Numbered from the stretch's first letter, positions 1-6,098 are shown. The stretch is DNA of 19,213 nt from an uncultured Clostridium sp. (GCA_900556135.1 USNR01000026.1:1-19213), one strand, 5' to 3'. The notes: generated by a model from the sequence alone, not told the origin. Translations and numbers: made by a program.

Positions 1-93
1 TAAAAGAAAAGAAACTTTCATATAATTTGCACATTTAATTATTTTTATTAGTAGTATTATAATTAATATATAATTTGTTGGAGTGTGGTTATA

Positions 94-258
94 ATGAAAA
101 AAATAAAATTACCTATTAAGAATATAGAAACTAACATAATTTTAAATGCCTTAATACAATTTAAAAATGATAAATTAAAACAAGGTATCTATACAGAACC
201 TATTGATGAACTAATTTTAAAATTGAATAAAATTATAATATATTCTTTTCTTTTATGA
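94..258 (+). CDS. Small hypothetical protein, 54 aa
   Basis: Short open frame starting ATG, preceded by a GGAG Shine-Dalgarno at 80-83 (10-nt spacing) and ending TGA. The product begins MKKIKLPIKNIETNIILNAL and contains the stretch FKNDKLKQGIYTEPIDELIL. It is polar, helix-forming and has no signal peptide; the last seven residues are hydrophobic. I have a vague memory of short clostridial proteins with a similar 'NALIQFRND...YTD.IDE' pattern but cannot name a family. It lies 46 nt before the VOC gene on the same strand and could share its transcript. Composition is like its neighbours. It could be a chance frame, but the start signal and sensible residues argue for a real gene. Confidence 0.5.
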   Translation: MKKIKLPIKNIETNIILNALIQFKNDKLKQGIYTEPIDELILKLNKIIIYSFLL

Positions 259-304
259 TATAAATATGAATATTAATACTAATGTAAAAAAGGAGGAGAA
301 ATAA

Positions 305-730
305 ATGGAATGGAATCAAATGTTACCAGAGTTTGATGTTTTTAATTTAGAAGATAGTTTACAGTTTTATATAGATTTAATTGGTTTTAATGTAGTGTAT
401 GATAGAAAAGAAGATAAATTTGCTTTTTTGCAATTAGAAAATGTACAACTTATGATACAAGAAATAGACAATGAGAATAATAAATGGGGAACTGGAAAAT
501 TAGAATACCCACTAGGAGTTGGCATTAATTTTCAAATAGATGTAACTAATATAGATGAAATATATAATAGATTAAAAACAGCAAAATATAAAATATTTAT
601 AGAAATGGAAGAACATTGGTATAGAAAAGATAATATTCTAATGGGATGTAAAGAGTTTTTAGTACAAGATCCAAATGGATATTTATTAAGATTTATGCAA
701 GATTTAGGAGAAAAGACTGAGCAGAATTAA
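305..730 (+). CDS. VOC/glyoxalase superfamily protein, bleomycin-resistance-like
   Basis: A 141-aa single-domain member of the vicinal-oxygen-chelate fold, close in layout to the BLMT/bleomycin resistance group. Seen: an N-terminal FDVFNLEDSLQFYIDLIGF strand-helix typical of the first beta-alpha-beta-beta-beta unit; LQLENVQLMIQE in the first half; and near the C-terminus (about 119-132) FLVQDPNGYLLRFMQDLG, the classic 'QDPDGYLLRF' end of the second unit. Length is normal for the family. The start is set by a strong AAGGAGGAG at 290-298, 6 nt before ATG. In this family such proteins may bind bleomycin-like drugs as dimers, but many have unknown small-molecule roles; actual resistance is not shown here. 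Transcription probably ends in the hairpin at 711-742, which overlaps the last codons. Confidence 0.85.
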   Translation: MEWNQMLPEFDVFNLEDSLQFYIDLIGFNVVYDRKEDKFAFLQLENVQLMIQEIDNENNKWGTGKLEYPLGVGINFQIDVTNIDEIYNRLKTAKYKIFIEMEEHWYRKDNILMGCKEFLVQDPNGYLLRFMQDLGEKTEQN

Positions 731-742
731 GCTCAGTCTTTT
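711..742 (+). terminator. Rho-independent terminator straddling the VOC gene stop
   Basis: Perfect 12-bp stem (AAAAGACTGAGC at 711-722 with GCTCAGTCTTTT at 731-742) and an 8-nt loop containing the TAA stop codon (728-730). The 3' arm ends in four U, followed by an AT-rich stretch. The left arm encodes the last residues of the VOC protein. Confidence 0.8.
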
Positions 743-791
743 AATATCTAGTTTATTTTTTAGCTCCAGTAAAAACTTTCATTTTAATCTT

Positions 792-846
792 ACGAGTATA
801 TCAGAAAATTTGGGGCAACTTTCCACAAATTGTTCTATATACTCGT
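792..846. repeat. Long imperfect inverted repeat (about 22 bp stem)
   Basis: ACGAGTATAT (792-801) pairs with ATATACTCGT (837-846). Inside, AGAA (803-806) pairs with TTCT (833-836), AATTTG (807-812) with CAAATT (826-831), and GG (814-815) with CC (823-824), leaving a 7-nt loop. There are only two single-base bulges (802, 832) and one mismatch (813/825). It lies between the convergent VOC gene and the histidine-phosphatase remnant. Neither strand has a good U-tract after it, so it is not a textbook terminator. It could be a transcript-end hairpin, a palindromic repeat unit or a small structured RNA. The rest of 743-905 shows nothing recognisable. Confidence 0.65.
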
Positions 847-905
847 TTAAATTATTTAGTTTTGGAATTATTTATAATTTCAGTATATAATTTTCATTTC
901 AATTT

Positions 906-1159
906 TTATATATTAAAATCATCAAATTCTAAGTCTGCAAATTCTATGTTTTCTATATTTTTCACATTGTTTTTTCATCTAATGTCAACTTAAATACTTC
1001 TGGTGAATTTAGTCTTTTATTAAAGATGATTTTTCCATTGTAGCTTAGTATTATTTTCTCACTTTTTATTAGACTTTCCTGAGTCGTATTGTATCTTTCT
1101 ATATTGTTCTTCATATTAAGTCTAACTGAATGTCTTATTAGATATACTGTTGTTTCCAT
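906..1159 (-). pseudogene. Histidine phosphatase remnant with internal deletion and frameshift
   Basis: From ATG at 1159 the frame reads METTVYLIRHSVRLNMKN, the start of a histidine-phosphatase/phosphoglycerate-mutase-like enzyme (LIRHS matches the catalytic RHG/RHS motif). It then passes from SEKIILS directly to YNGKIIFNKRLNSPEVFKL, which reads like a C-terminal strand region, and stops after 65 codons at 962. These enzymes are normally about 180-220 aa, so the catalytic core including the second histidine is gone. Adding one A to the A6 run at 970-975 would open the frame into NNVKNIENIEFADLEFDDFN and a TAA at 906-908, so a one-base frameshift lies on top of the deletion. It starts 23 nt after the NUDIX gene with only a weak Shine-Dalgarno and was probably the last gene of that operon. 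Family assignment and frameshift are inference. Confidence 0.6.
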
Positions 1160-1182
1160 AGTCTTTTGCCCATCTATTTATC

Positions 1183-1671
1183 TTAATCTTCATTTATTAG
1201 ATGCACTGGGTATTCTCCATTCTTTATAACGTCTATAATATTTTGTGGTTTTAGGTTGCATTTTTCTAAATCTTTTATATCAATCCATTCATAGTGAATA
1301 TCACTCTCTCCACCTTCTTCTACATTTTCCATTGTATATTCTATTTTTTTATCTTCTTCATTGCAAAACTCTGCTTTATATACAAACATTATTTCATGAT
1401 ATTTCAAGCCTTTTAGTTCAAAGAAATTTTCAATTGTTGATATGTATCCTGTTATTTCTATTTCTTTGCCTAATTCTTCTTGCATCTCACGTTTTATTGT
1501 ATCTTGTGAACTTTCTCCTATTCTTACATGTCCACCTAGCAGTGCATAATAGTCCGCCAATTTTCCCTTATGTAGTAAAACTTTTCCATTATGTATTATC
1601 ACCCCAACAGCTCTTATATTTAATTTATAGCCATCCATTTTTATGGCTAAATCTCCTGGTTCGTATGCCAT
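1183..1671 (-). CDS. NUDIX hydrolase
   Basis: A 162-aa protein with a complete Nudix box: G47-x5-E53-x7-R61-E62-M-Q-E65-E66-L-G68, the Mg2+-binding signature for hydrolysing nucleoside diphosphates linked to another group. The segment before it (about 19-35) is the usual beta-strand pair, and the C-terminal half carries YEWIDIKDLEKCNLKP, typical of small Nudix proteins. The substrate cannot be read from sequence. ATG at 1671 follows the stop of the upstream fusion gene by one base (TAATATG). Its Shine-Dalgarno AGGAGGAG lies inside the last codons of that gene, so translation is probably coupled. Co-transcription with ITPase and MazG-type enzymes suggests removal of damaged nucleotides; this is inference. 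Confidence 0.92.
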   Translation of the reverse strand: MAYEPGDLAIKMDGYKLNIRAVGVIIHNGKVLLHKGKLADYYALLGGHVRIGESSQDTIKREMQEELGKEIEITGYISTIENFFELKGLKYHEIMFVYKAEFCNEEDKKIEYTMENVEEGGESDIHYEWIDIKDLEKCNLKPQNIIDVIKNGEYPVHLINED

Positions 1672-1672
1672 A

Positions 1673-2887
1673 TTATCTCCTCCTAAATTTTTTATTAAGC
1701 TCTATTTCTTCTGCTATATTTCGCTTTTCTTCGTCAACATATTCCAAAAATATTTTATTATAAAACGCTCCTTTCTTTTTTTCTTTTGCTTTCATAACCT
1801 TCTCGACTTCTTCAAATTTATAGCCCTTTAATTTCATTATTGCATTTATTACTTCCATTAAGTCTCCAAGCTCTTCAATGCTGTTCTCCTCTATAAACTC
1901 ATTTGCTTCCTCTAATACTTTTCTATTTAATTCCTCCAAATATTCTTCATCATTTAGGCTTCTATACTTGCACTTTCTGCCTTCCTCTTTCTCTATATTT
2001 TCCGGAATTTTGTCTCTTACTAGTTTATTATATGTATATCTATATTTTTTTACTGCATTCATTCCTTGTTCTTTTTCTTTGTTTGTATTATATGTCAATT
2101 CAATATTTTCCTGATTTTCAATTTTTCTGGCTAATTCAAATGCTAAATATGGCACACTTGCTTTCTTTTCAAAATTTGTAAGTTGACTTATACTTCTTTC
2201 TTCCCATTCCACAGCATCCAAGTTATCCCCTGCATAATAAAAAGTGAAATATTTCAAACCTTTATATGTACAAACAGCCGCAATAGCTGCACCTTCCATC
2301 TCAACACAGATTGCTCCCTTCTTCTGAAACATCCTCATTTTTTCTTTAGTCTCTCTATAAAAAGCATCCGTTGTCCATGTTGCTCCTTCTTCATATTTAT
2401 AATCGTTTTCAATCAACACTTGTTTAAACAAGTGCTTGTATTCCTCATTCATTTCTATAAATTCTGAATCAGGTAAATAATGATAGCTAGTTCCTTCATC
2501 TCTAAAAGCTTTATTAGGAATGATTATGGAACAGTCTTCAATTTTTCTATCCAAAACGCCACAATTTCCAAAGATTATAAATGTATTCACACCATTTAAG
2601 CTTAGTTCCTCTATATCAGCACTTATCCATGGTCCACTCACTCCCGCCAAAAATAACGTTATTTTTATATTCTCATACTTCATAATGTATATTGGACGTC
2701 TACAATTAGCACAGCTAATTACTCCAACTTTTGTACATTCATATTTCTCCACTATATCCTCTAATAGGTATTCTGAGAACACACCGACTGCAATATGTGG
2801 TAATTCATAGTTTCTATCTCTTATCCCATCTAGCTTTTTTATTCCACACGGCTTTATTAAGCTTTCACTTCCACTATATGTAATCAT
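1673..2887 (-). CDS. Fusion: nucleoside phosphorylase + MazG-like NTP pyrophosphohydrolase
   Basis: A 404-aa two-domain protein. Residues about 10-260 are a PNP/uridine-phosphorylase-type domain: AGVSGPWISADIEEL and FIIFGNCGVLD (about 81-113) form the phosphate/base core, VEMEG at 195-199 is the ribose-binding Glu-Met-Glu, and AGDNLD carries the conserved Asp (about 221). Residues about 284-386 are an all-alpha NTP-PPase of COG4997 type, starting YNKLVRDKIPE, with the metal motif EExxE (E326, E327, E330) and ExxD (E340, D343). COG4997 proteins are usually stand-alone at about 100 aa. I chose the second ATG (2887): GGAGGG sits 6 nt before it, whereas the first in-frame ATG (2911) lies inside the upstream gene without a Shine-Dalgarno. 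It follows the ITPase stop by one base and overlaps the NUDIX ribosome site. Likely nucleotide salvage or house-cleaning; the substrate is unknown. Confidence 0.85.
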   Translation of the reverse strand: MITYSGSESLIKPCGIKKLDGIRDRNYELPHIAVGVFSEYLLEDIVEKYECTKVGVISCANCRRPIYIMKYENIKITLFLAGVSGPWISADIEELSLNGVNTFIIFGNCGVLDRKIEDCSIIIPNKAFRDEGTSYHYLPDSEFIEMNEEYKHLFKQVLIENDYKYEEGATWTTDAFYRETKEKMRMFQKKGAICVEMEGAAIAAVCTYKGLKYFTFYYAGDNLDAVEWEERSISQLTNFEKKASVPYLAFELARKIENQENIELTYNTNKEKEQGMNAVKKYRYTYNKLVRDKIPENIEKEEGRKCKYRSLNDEEYLEELNRKVLEEANEFIEENSIEELGDLMEVINAIMKLKGYKFEEVEKVMKAKEKKKGAFYNKIFLEYVDEEKRNIAEEIELNKKFRRR

Positions 2888-2888
2888 A

Positions 2889-3422
2889 TTAATCCCTCCA
2901 AAGGTCTCCATTTATAAATTCTGTTAATGCCATTATGAATGCTTCCCTTGTCAAATCGTACCTTGTTATAACATCATTCGTAAGGTGAGCTATTCCACCT
3001 TTTTCATTTTTTAATCCATTTCCATTAAATATTTTATCCATAACAATTCCCAAATCAGTTTTTATAGTTTCCTCTACATATTTATTTGGAATTGGAAAAG
3101 CAGGTCCTGTTCCAAAGCTTTCATATCCATTTTTATCTTTTATCACAGCAATTTGAATAATGCACCACTTTCCAAGCTTATTTGTAATTCCAGATTCAAC
3201 ACCTATAAAGAAATCTGCTTCTACATTATTTTCTTCAGCATATTTAATCAAATTATTTACTCTATTGCTGGCTCCTTTATAAATTTCATCATTAACAGGC
3301 TCATCACCCACACCTGAATCTACAGACACCCCCACAACTTCAACATCACTATAAAATTTTTCAAATGCTTGTTTTGCACCTTCAACCTTTCCTTTATTGT
3401 TCGTGCCTATTAAAACTTTCAT
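2889..3422 (-). CDS. Inosine/xanthosine triphosphatase (YjjX/DUF84 family)
   Basis: A 177-aa protein beginning MKVLIGTNNKGKVEGAKQAF, the family's N-terminal 'GTxNxxKxxA' nucleotide site. It continues with VVGVSVDSGVGDEPVNDEIYKGASNR, a characteristic stretch of non-canonical purine NTPases, then FFIGVESGI and a C-terminal GGIAHLTNDVITRYDLTREA typical of YjjX. The family hydrolyses ITP/XTP (and deoxy forms) to monophosphate plus pyrophosphate, keeping deaminated purines out of RNA and DNA. The ATG at 3422 is chosen over an in-frame TTG at 3431 because AAGGAG is 10 nt before ATG but almost touches TTG. The last codons hold the Shine-Dalgarno of the next gene, and its TAA is one base before that gene's ATG. 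Confidence 0.88.
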   Translation of the reverse strand: MKVLIGTNNKGKVEGAKQAFEKFYSDVEVVGVSVDSGVGDEPVNDEIYKGASNRVNNLIKYAEENNVEADFFIGVESGITNKLGKWCIIQIAVIKDKNGYESFGTGPAFPIPNKYVEETIKTDLGIVMDKIFNGNGLKNEKGGIAHLTNDVITRYDLTREAFIMALTEFINGDLWRD

Positions 3423-3460
3423 AATTAACAATCTCCTTCCATTTTTATTTGTTTGTTCAT

Positions 3461-3916
3461 TTACAATATAAATTTATATAATTTTTCTCCATCACTTAAT
3501 TCTTTCATATGCACAGCTCCAAATTTCTCATAATAATTATTTAAAGTTGTTTTTAAGTATATCTCTTTATATAATCTTCTTCTTGCTTCATCTAAAATTG
3601 CATCATTTAAGATTCTTGAATATCCATGACCTCTGTACTCCTTTTTTACATACATTGTGGCATACCATGGACTAAGTTCCTCACATTCGTCACAGTCTTC
3701 AGGAAATATCGAAATAAATCCTATCAACTTATCATCATCTACTAAAACCAATTTACAAAAATCTCTTCTATTCAAACTATTTTTTATTCTTTCTATCTTC
3801 CTTAAAATTCTATTGGCTTTGTCATTCTCTGGCTCTTCAGCCCATTCTTCATGTTCAAGTGTAGCTACTTCTTCCAACAACTCCATTCTTTCCATTATAT
3901 TATAGATTTTCAGCAC
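3461..3916 (-). CDS. GNAT-family N-acetyltransferase
   Basis: A 151-aa GNAT protein. MYVKKEYRGHGYSRIL is motif A with an acetyl-CoA pyrophosphate loop (RGHGYS, the usual last Gly/Ala replaced by Ser), followed by IYLKTTLNNYYEKFGAV, the motif-B end 'YEKxGF/A'. The N-terminus KIYNIMERMELLEEVATLEHEEWA resembles small clostridial acetyltransferases. I prefer the GTG at 3916: AAGGAG lies 8 nt before it, while the ATG at 3934 has no clear Shine-Dalgarno. If 3934 is used, six residues (MQGVDK) are added. It sits between the phosphodiesterase (23 nt upstream) and the ITPase (38 nt downstream) in one operon. The acyl acceptor is unknown, and its link to nucleotide cleaning is not explained by sequence. 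Confidence 0.85.
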   Translation of the reverse strand: MLKIYNIMERMELLEEVATLEHEEWAEEPENDKANRILRKIERIKNSLNRRDFCKLVLVDDDKLIGFISIFPEDCDECEELSPWYATMYVKKEYRGHGYSRILNDAILDEARRRLYKEIYLKTTLNNYYEKFGAVHMKELSDGEKLYKFIL

Positions 3917-3939
3917 CTTATCAACTCCTTGCATATTCT

Positions 3940-4476
3940 CTAATACTCATATTCTTGTATTATCTCTCCGTCCACGTCTTTTAATGTTATTTTATTTTCA
4001 TCTAATGTGATATAACTATGTGCTGTATTGCATTTTGGTAATGATATTGAACCTGGATTTGCAAATATTAAACCTTTTTTTTCTCTTATAAATCCTTGAT
4101 GAATATGTCCATAAATCATTATATCAAACTTATCACAAGGCAATTTTTCTATATTATGTTTATGTCCGTGTGTAAAATAAAACTTCTTCCCATTTATGTC
4201 CATCAATATATGTTCATTAAACACAAACTCTGATATTGTTTCGTCCACCTCTGCATCACAGTTTCCTCTTATTACTATCAGCTTATCTTTCATTGAATTA
4301 AAAATTCCAGCTACTTTCATCGGGTTATATTCCTTAGGTAAATTATTTCTTGGACCAAGATAATATAAATCCCCTAACAAGATTATTTTTTCCGGATTTT
4401 CCTTTTCTACTATTTCTAATATTTTATCTGCATAATATCCTGAACCATGTACATCCGATACAATTAAACATTTCAT
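3940..4476 (-). CDS. YfcE/MJ0936-type metallophosphoesterase
   Basis: A 178-aa calcineurin-like phosphodiesterase. All metal-binding blocks are visible: D8-x-H10, G35-D36, G71-N72-x-D74, T-H103-G-H105 and G123-H124-x-H126. Length matches the YfcE group, which hydrolyses phosphodiesters such as bis-pNPP in vitro; the physiological substrate is usually unknown. ATG at 4476 follows AAGGAGAG with 9-nt spacing. This is the first gene of the nucleotide-cleaning operon, with a sigma-A-like promoter at 4501-4529 giving a leader of only about 15-20 nt. Confidence 0.9.
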   Translation of the reverse strand: MKCLIVSDVHGSGYYADKILEIVEKENPEKIILLGDLYYLGPRNNLPKEYNPMKVAGIFNSMKDKLIVIRGNCDAEVDETISEFVFNEHILMDINGKKFYFTHGHKHNIEKLPCDKFDIMIYGHIHQGFIREKKGLIFANPGSISLPKCNTAHSYITLDENKITLKDVDGEIIQEYEY

Positions 4477-4500
4477 ACTTTTTCACTCTCCTTTTTCTAA

Positions 4501-4529
4501 TTTATATCATATTTTCCTGTTATTCTCAA
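4501..4529 (-). promoter_or_regulatory. Sigma-A-type promoter of the phosphodiesterase-NUDIX operon
   Basis: On the minus strand: TTGAGA (4529-4524), 17-nt spacer, TATAAA (4506-4501). It sits about 25 nt before the phosphodiesterase ATG, with the Shine-Dalgarno between. Confidence 0.65.
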
Positions 4530-4637
4530 TATTTTTCCATTTATATTTTAATAGAACAAATCTGAAAACTTTCAAATTTCAGTCTTTACTCTACTATTTA
4601 TACTTCTCTATAAATTTTCTTTCCATTATACAAAGTC

Positions 4638-4670
4638 AAAAGTACCATTGCAATCTGCAATGATACTTTT
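4638..4670 (-). terminator. Terminator hairpin after the deleted locus
   Basis: A 15-bp stem with one G-U pair (4656-4670 with 4638-4652) and a 3-nt loop, 3 nt after the stop of the beta-helix protein tail. The minus-strand 3' arm ends in UUUU. The flanking 4530-4637 shows no gene; there is only a small hairpin around 4562-4582 (CTGAAA...TTTCAG). Confidence 0.65.
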
Positions 4671-4673
4671 AAT

Positions 4674-4850
4674 TTAATTTATTGCCACTCCATTTACATA
4701 TAACTTATATCCATTAAAGTCTATATTACTATATGTTGTATCTGCATCTTCTAAAGAAGTTACATAAGAGTCACCTGTTAGCTTTATTTTTGATGTGCTA
4801 TCTAATTTCAATTCTATACTTTTTGCTTGTACTCTATCATTGATTTGGCT
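4674..4850 (-). pseudogene. C-terminal remnant of a secreted beta-helix / carbohydrate-binding protein
   Basis: In a frame different from the adjacent response-regulator fragment, the minus strand reads from about 4850 to TAA at 4674-4676. The peptide includes SKIKLTGDSYVTSLEDADTT followed by YSNIDFNGYKLYVNGVAIN. This resembles the C-terminus of clostridial carbohydrate-binding-domain proteins (DUF4353, beta-helix type), which end in a similar 'TGDSYVTSL...NGYxLYVNG' pattern; I recognise it from memory and am not certain. There is no start codon or upstream domain. A terminator follows directly, as expected for a real gene end. It is a decayed fragment fused to the response-regulator remnant by deletion. 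Confidence 0.5.
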
Positions 4851-5086
4851 GTAAGCATTATAACTTTTGCATTTATTTTTTCTTTTCGTATTTCTTCCAA
4901 CACTTTGAACCCATTTATCTTTGGCAACATAACATCCAAAATTATCAAATCATATATATTGGTTAAAGCATTATCTAATCCTTCTTCTCCATCTCCAGAT
5001 ACATCAACAATATATAGCTCTTTTCTTAATCTACTTGCAATTACATTTGCAATTTTAAACTCATCTTCTACACTTAAAATTCTCAT
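4814..5086 (-). pseudogene. Truncated OmpR-type response regulator (receiver domain only)
   Basis: From ATG at 5086 the protein starts MRILSVEDEFKIANVIASRL and shows the acidic pocket (E7, D8), the phospho-acceptor D51 in DLIILDVMLP, and T79 in VIMLTAKS. Sequence then runs into unrelated MIEYKQKV and stops at residue 90. The conserved Lys of the receiver (about position 101), the last helix and the whole DNA-binding domain are missing, and no histidine kinase follows. A full OmpR-type regulator is about 225 aa. The break falls around 4830-4845, where the other frame continues into the beta-helix tail, so this is a deletion scar. The promoter at 5144-5172 remains. Non-functional or at most a stray receiver. 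Confidence 0.8.
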
Positions 5087-5143
5087 ATTATCACTTTTTT
5101 TATTGTATTTTAAACATATTAAATGAATATTAAATCTGCCCTT

Positions 5144-5172
5144 ATTATACCATAAGAGCAAATAAATGTTAG
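5144..5172 (-). promoter_or_regulatory. Extended -10 promoter of the response-regulator remnant
   Basis: Minus strand: CTAACA (5172-5167), 17-nt spacer, TATAAT (5149-5144) with TGG directly before it (extended -10). It drives the truncated receiver gene about 57 nt downstream and is back to back with the glycosylase promoter. Confidence 0.55.
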
Positions 5173-5191
5173 ACAAATTTTTACAGAATTA

Positions 5192-5220
5192 TTGTATGTT
5201 TAATTTTTCTATGCTAATAT
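5192..5220 (+). promoter_or_regulatory. Probable promoter of the deoxyinosine glycosylase gene
   Basis: TTGTAT (5192-5197), 17-nt spacer, TAATAT (5215-5220), 28 nt before the ATG, with AAAGG (5234-5238) between as a ribosome site. Confidence 0.45.
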
Positions 5221-5248
5221 TATGTACAATATGAAAGGTCTTTAAAGT

Positions 5249-5752
5249 ATGGAAAATAAAAATATAAAGATAGCATTTAAGCCAATAGTAAATGATAATT
5301 CAAAAATATTAATTTTAGGTAGTTTGCCAAGTGATAAATCAATTATGACAAATGAATATTATGAAAATAAGCAAAATCAATTTTGGGACATTATTAGTTT
5401 GGTTTTTGAGAATAAAAAAAACAAATTCAAAAATTATAATGAAAAAAAACAGTTTTTGGACAAACATTATATTGCATTATGGGACGTATATTGTTCAGCA
5501 GAAAGAAGAGGCTCTCTTGATACCAATATCCAAAATAGAGAATTCAACAATATTAATGAGTTTTTGAACGAAAATAAAAATATTAGAATAGTATTAGTAA
5601 ACGGCAAAGAAGCTGAGAAAGGTTTTAAAAAATATTTAAAAAAGAAAAATATACATTTCAATTATAAATATGTTCCATCATCTAGTAGCGCTAATACTAA
5701 GTATACAATTGTAGAAAAAGTTGAACTATGGAAAAATGCCATATTCGAATAG
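5249..5752 (+). CDS. DNA-deoxyinosine (hypoxanthine-DNA) glycosylase, UDG superfamily
   Basis: A 167-aa uracil-DNA-glycosylase-fold protein. The N-terminal ILILGSLPSDKSIMTNEYYE plus NQFWDII (about 20-48) fits the hypoxanthine-DNA glycosylase group (UDG family 6), whose members carry 'ILGSxPGxxS...YY...RNxFW'. ALWDVYCSAERRGSLDTNI (about 76-94) and VPSSSSANTKY near 142-152 match the later conserved blocks. These enzymes excise hypoxanthine (deaminated adenine) and related bases from DNA, leaving an abasic site. The start is an ATG with AAAGG 10 nt upstream. It is monocistronic, with its own promoter and terminator, and lies opposite the nucleotide-cleaning operon, which holds an ITPase against the same lesion at the NTP level. 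Confidence is high for the superfamily, a little lower for exact substrate. Confidence 0.82.
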   Translation: MENKNIKIAFKPIVNDNSKILILGSLPSDKSIMTNEYYENKQNQFWDIISLVFENKKNKFKNYNEKKQFLDKHYIALWDVYCSAERRGSLDTNIQNREFNNINEFLNENKNIRIVLVNGKEAEKGFKKYLKKKNIHFNYKYVPSSSSANTKYTIVEKVELWKNAIFE

Positions 5753-5753
5753 A

Positions 5754-5781
5754 AAAACAAGGTATATTTCAACCTTGTTTT
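5754..5781 (+). terminator. Rho-independent terminator of the glycosylase gene
   Basis: Stem AAAACAAGGT (5754-5763) with ACCTTGTTTT (5772-5781), 8-nt loop, then a T-rich CTTATTGTT. It starts one base after the stop codon. Confidence 0.75.
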
Positions 5782-5844
5782 CTTATTGTTGTGCATAAAA
5801 TGAAACCACCTTGAAAATAGGTAAAATTTCTTTTATGTCCGTTT

Positions 5845-5920
5845 TGGTTGCGGGGGGAGGACTCGAACCTCCGACCTTTGGGTTATGAGCCCAACGAGCT
5901 GCCAACTGCTCCACCCCGCG
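5845..5920 (-). tRNA. Initiator tRNA-fMet (CAT)
   Basis: A 76-nt cloverleaf on the minus strand with encoded CCA. It begins CGCGGGG and ends CCCCGCAACCA, so position 1 (C) faces A72: the unpaired C1-A72 of bacterial initiator tRNA. The anticodon stem has the GGG/CCC pairs of initiators around loop CTCATAA (anticodon CAT). The T arm GGAGG-TTCGAGT-CCTCC is intact. It is the only tRNA in this part of the window and has its own strong promoter. Confidence 0.97.
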
Positions 5921-5936
5921 ATGTTTGAACTATTTA

Positions 5937-5965
5937 AGTATAATACTAAAAATGCTTCTTGTCAA
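5937..5965 (-). promoter_or_regulatory. Promoter of tRNA-fMet
   Basis: Minus strand: TTGACA (5965-5960), 17-nt spacer, TATACT (5942-5937), 16 nt before the mature 5' end. Near-perfect consensus, as expected for a tRNA gene. Confidence 0.8.
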
Positions 5966-6074
5966 TACATTTTGATAAATTTCTGAAATATACAAATAAA
6001 AATACATTTGTTATATAGTATATGCATATTTTTTAAGATTATTACATATTCTTATTATTTTTATAAGCTTTCTT

Positions 6075-6098
6075 AGGCAGGAGATACACCTCCTGCCT
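6075..6098 (-). terminator. GC-rich hairpin after comEA (possible terminator)
   Basis: AGGCAGGAG (6075-6083) pairs perfectly with CTCCTGCCT (6090-6098) around a 6-nt loop, an unusually GC-rich 9-bp stem in this DNA. It lies just downstream of comEA, but on the minus strand no U-tract follows; the T-rich tail is on the plus-strand side (6099-6117). It is therefore a stable 3'-end hairpin, not a textbook terminator. The rest of 5966-6074 is AT-rich with no gene. Confidence 0.45.

Noticed and set aside
1..93. TATAAT-like boxes at 21-26, 58-63 and 69-74 upstream of the small gene
   Set aside because: None has a convincing -35 at 16-18 nt; the region is too AT-rich to pick one.
305..730. Calling the VOC protein a true bleomycin-resistance determinant
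   Set aside because: The fold and end motif fit, but drug binding cannot be read from sequence and many relatives are not resistance proteins.
1245..1763. A 172-codon plus-strand open frame rich in Leu/Phe/Tyr
   Set aside because: It lies antisense to the NUDIX and fusion genes, which have clear motifs; its composition is the typical shadow of an AT-rich coding strand and it has no ribosome site.
5992..6030. AT-rich inverted repeats such as ACAAAT...ATTTGT and ATATGCATAT
   Set aside because: Short, AT-only stems of this size arise by chance in DNA of this composition.
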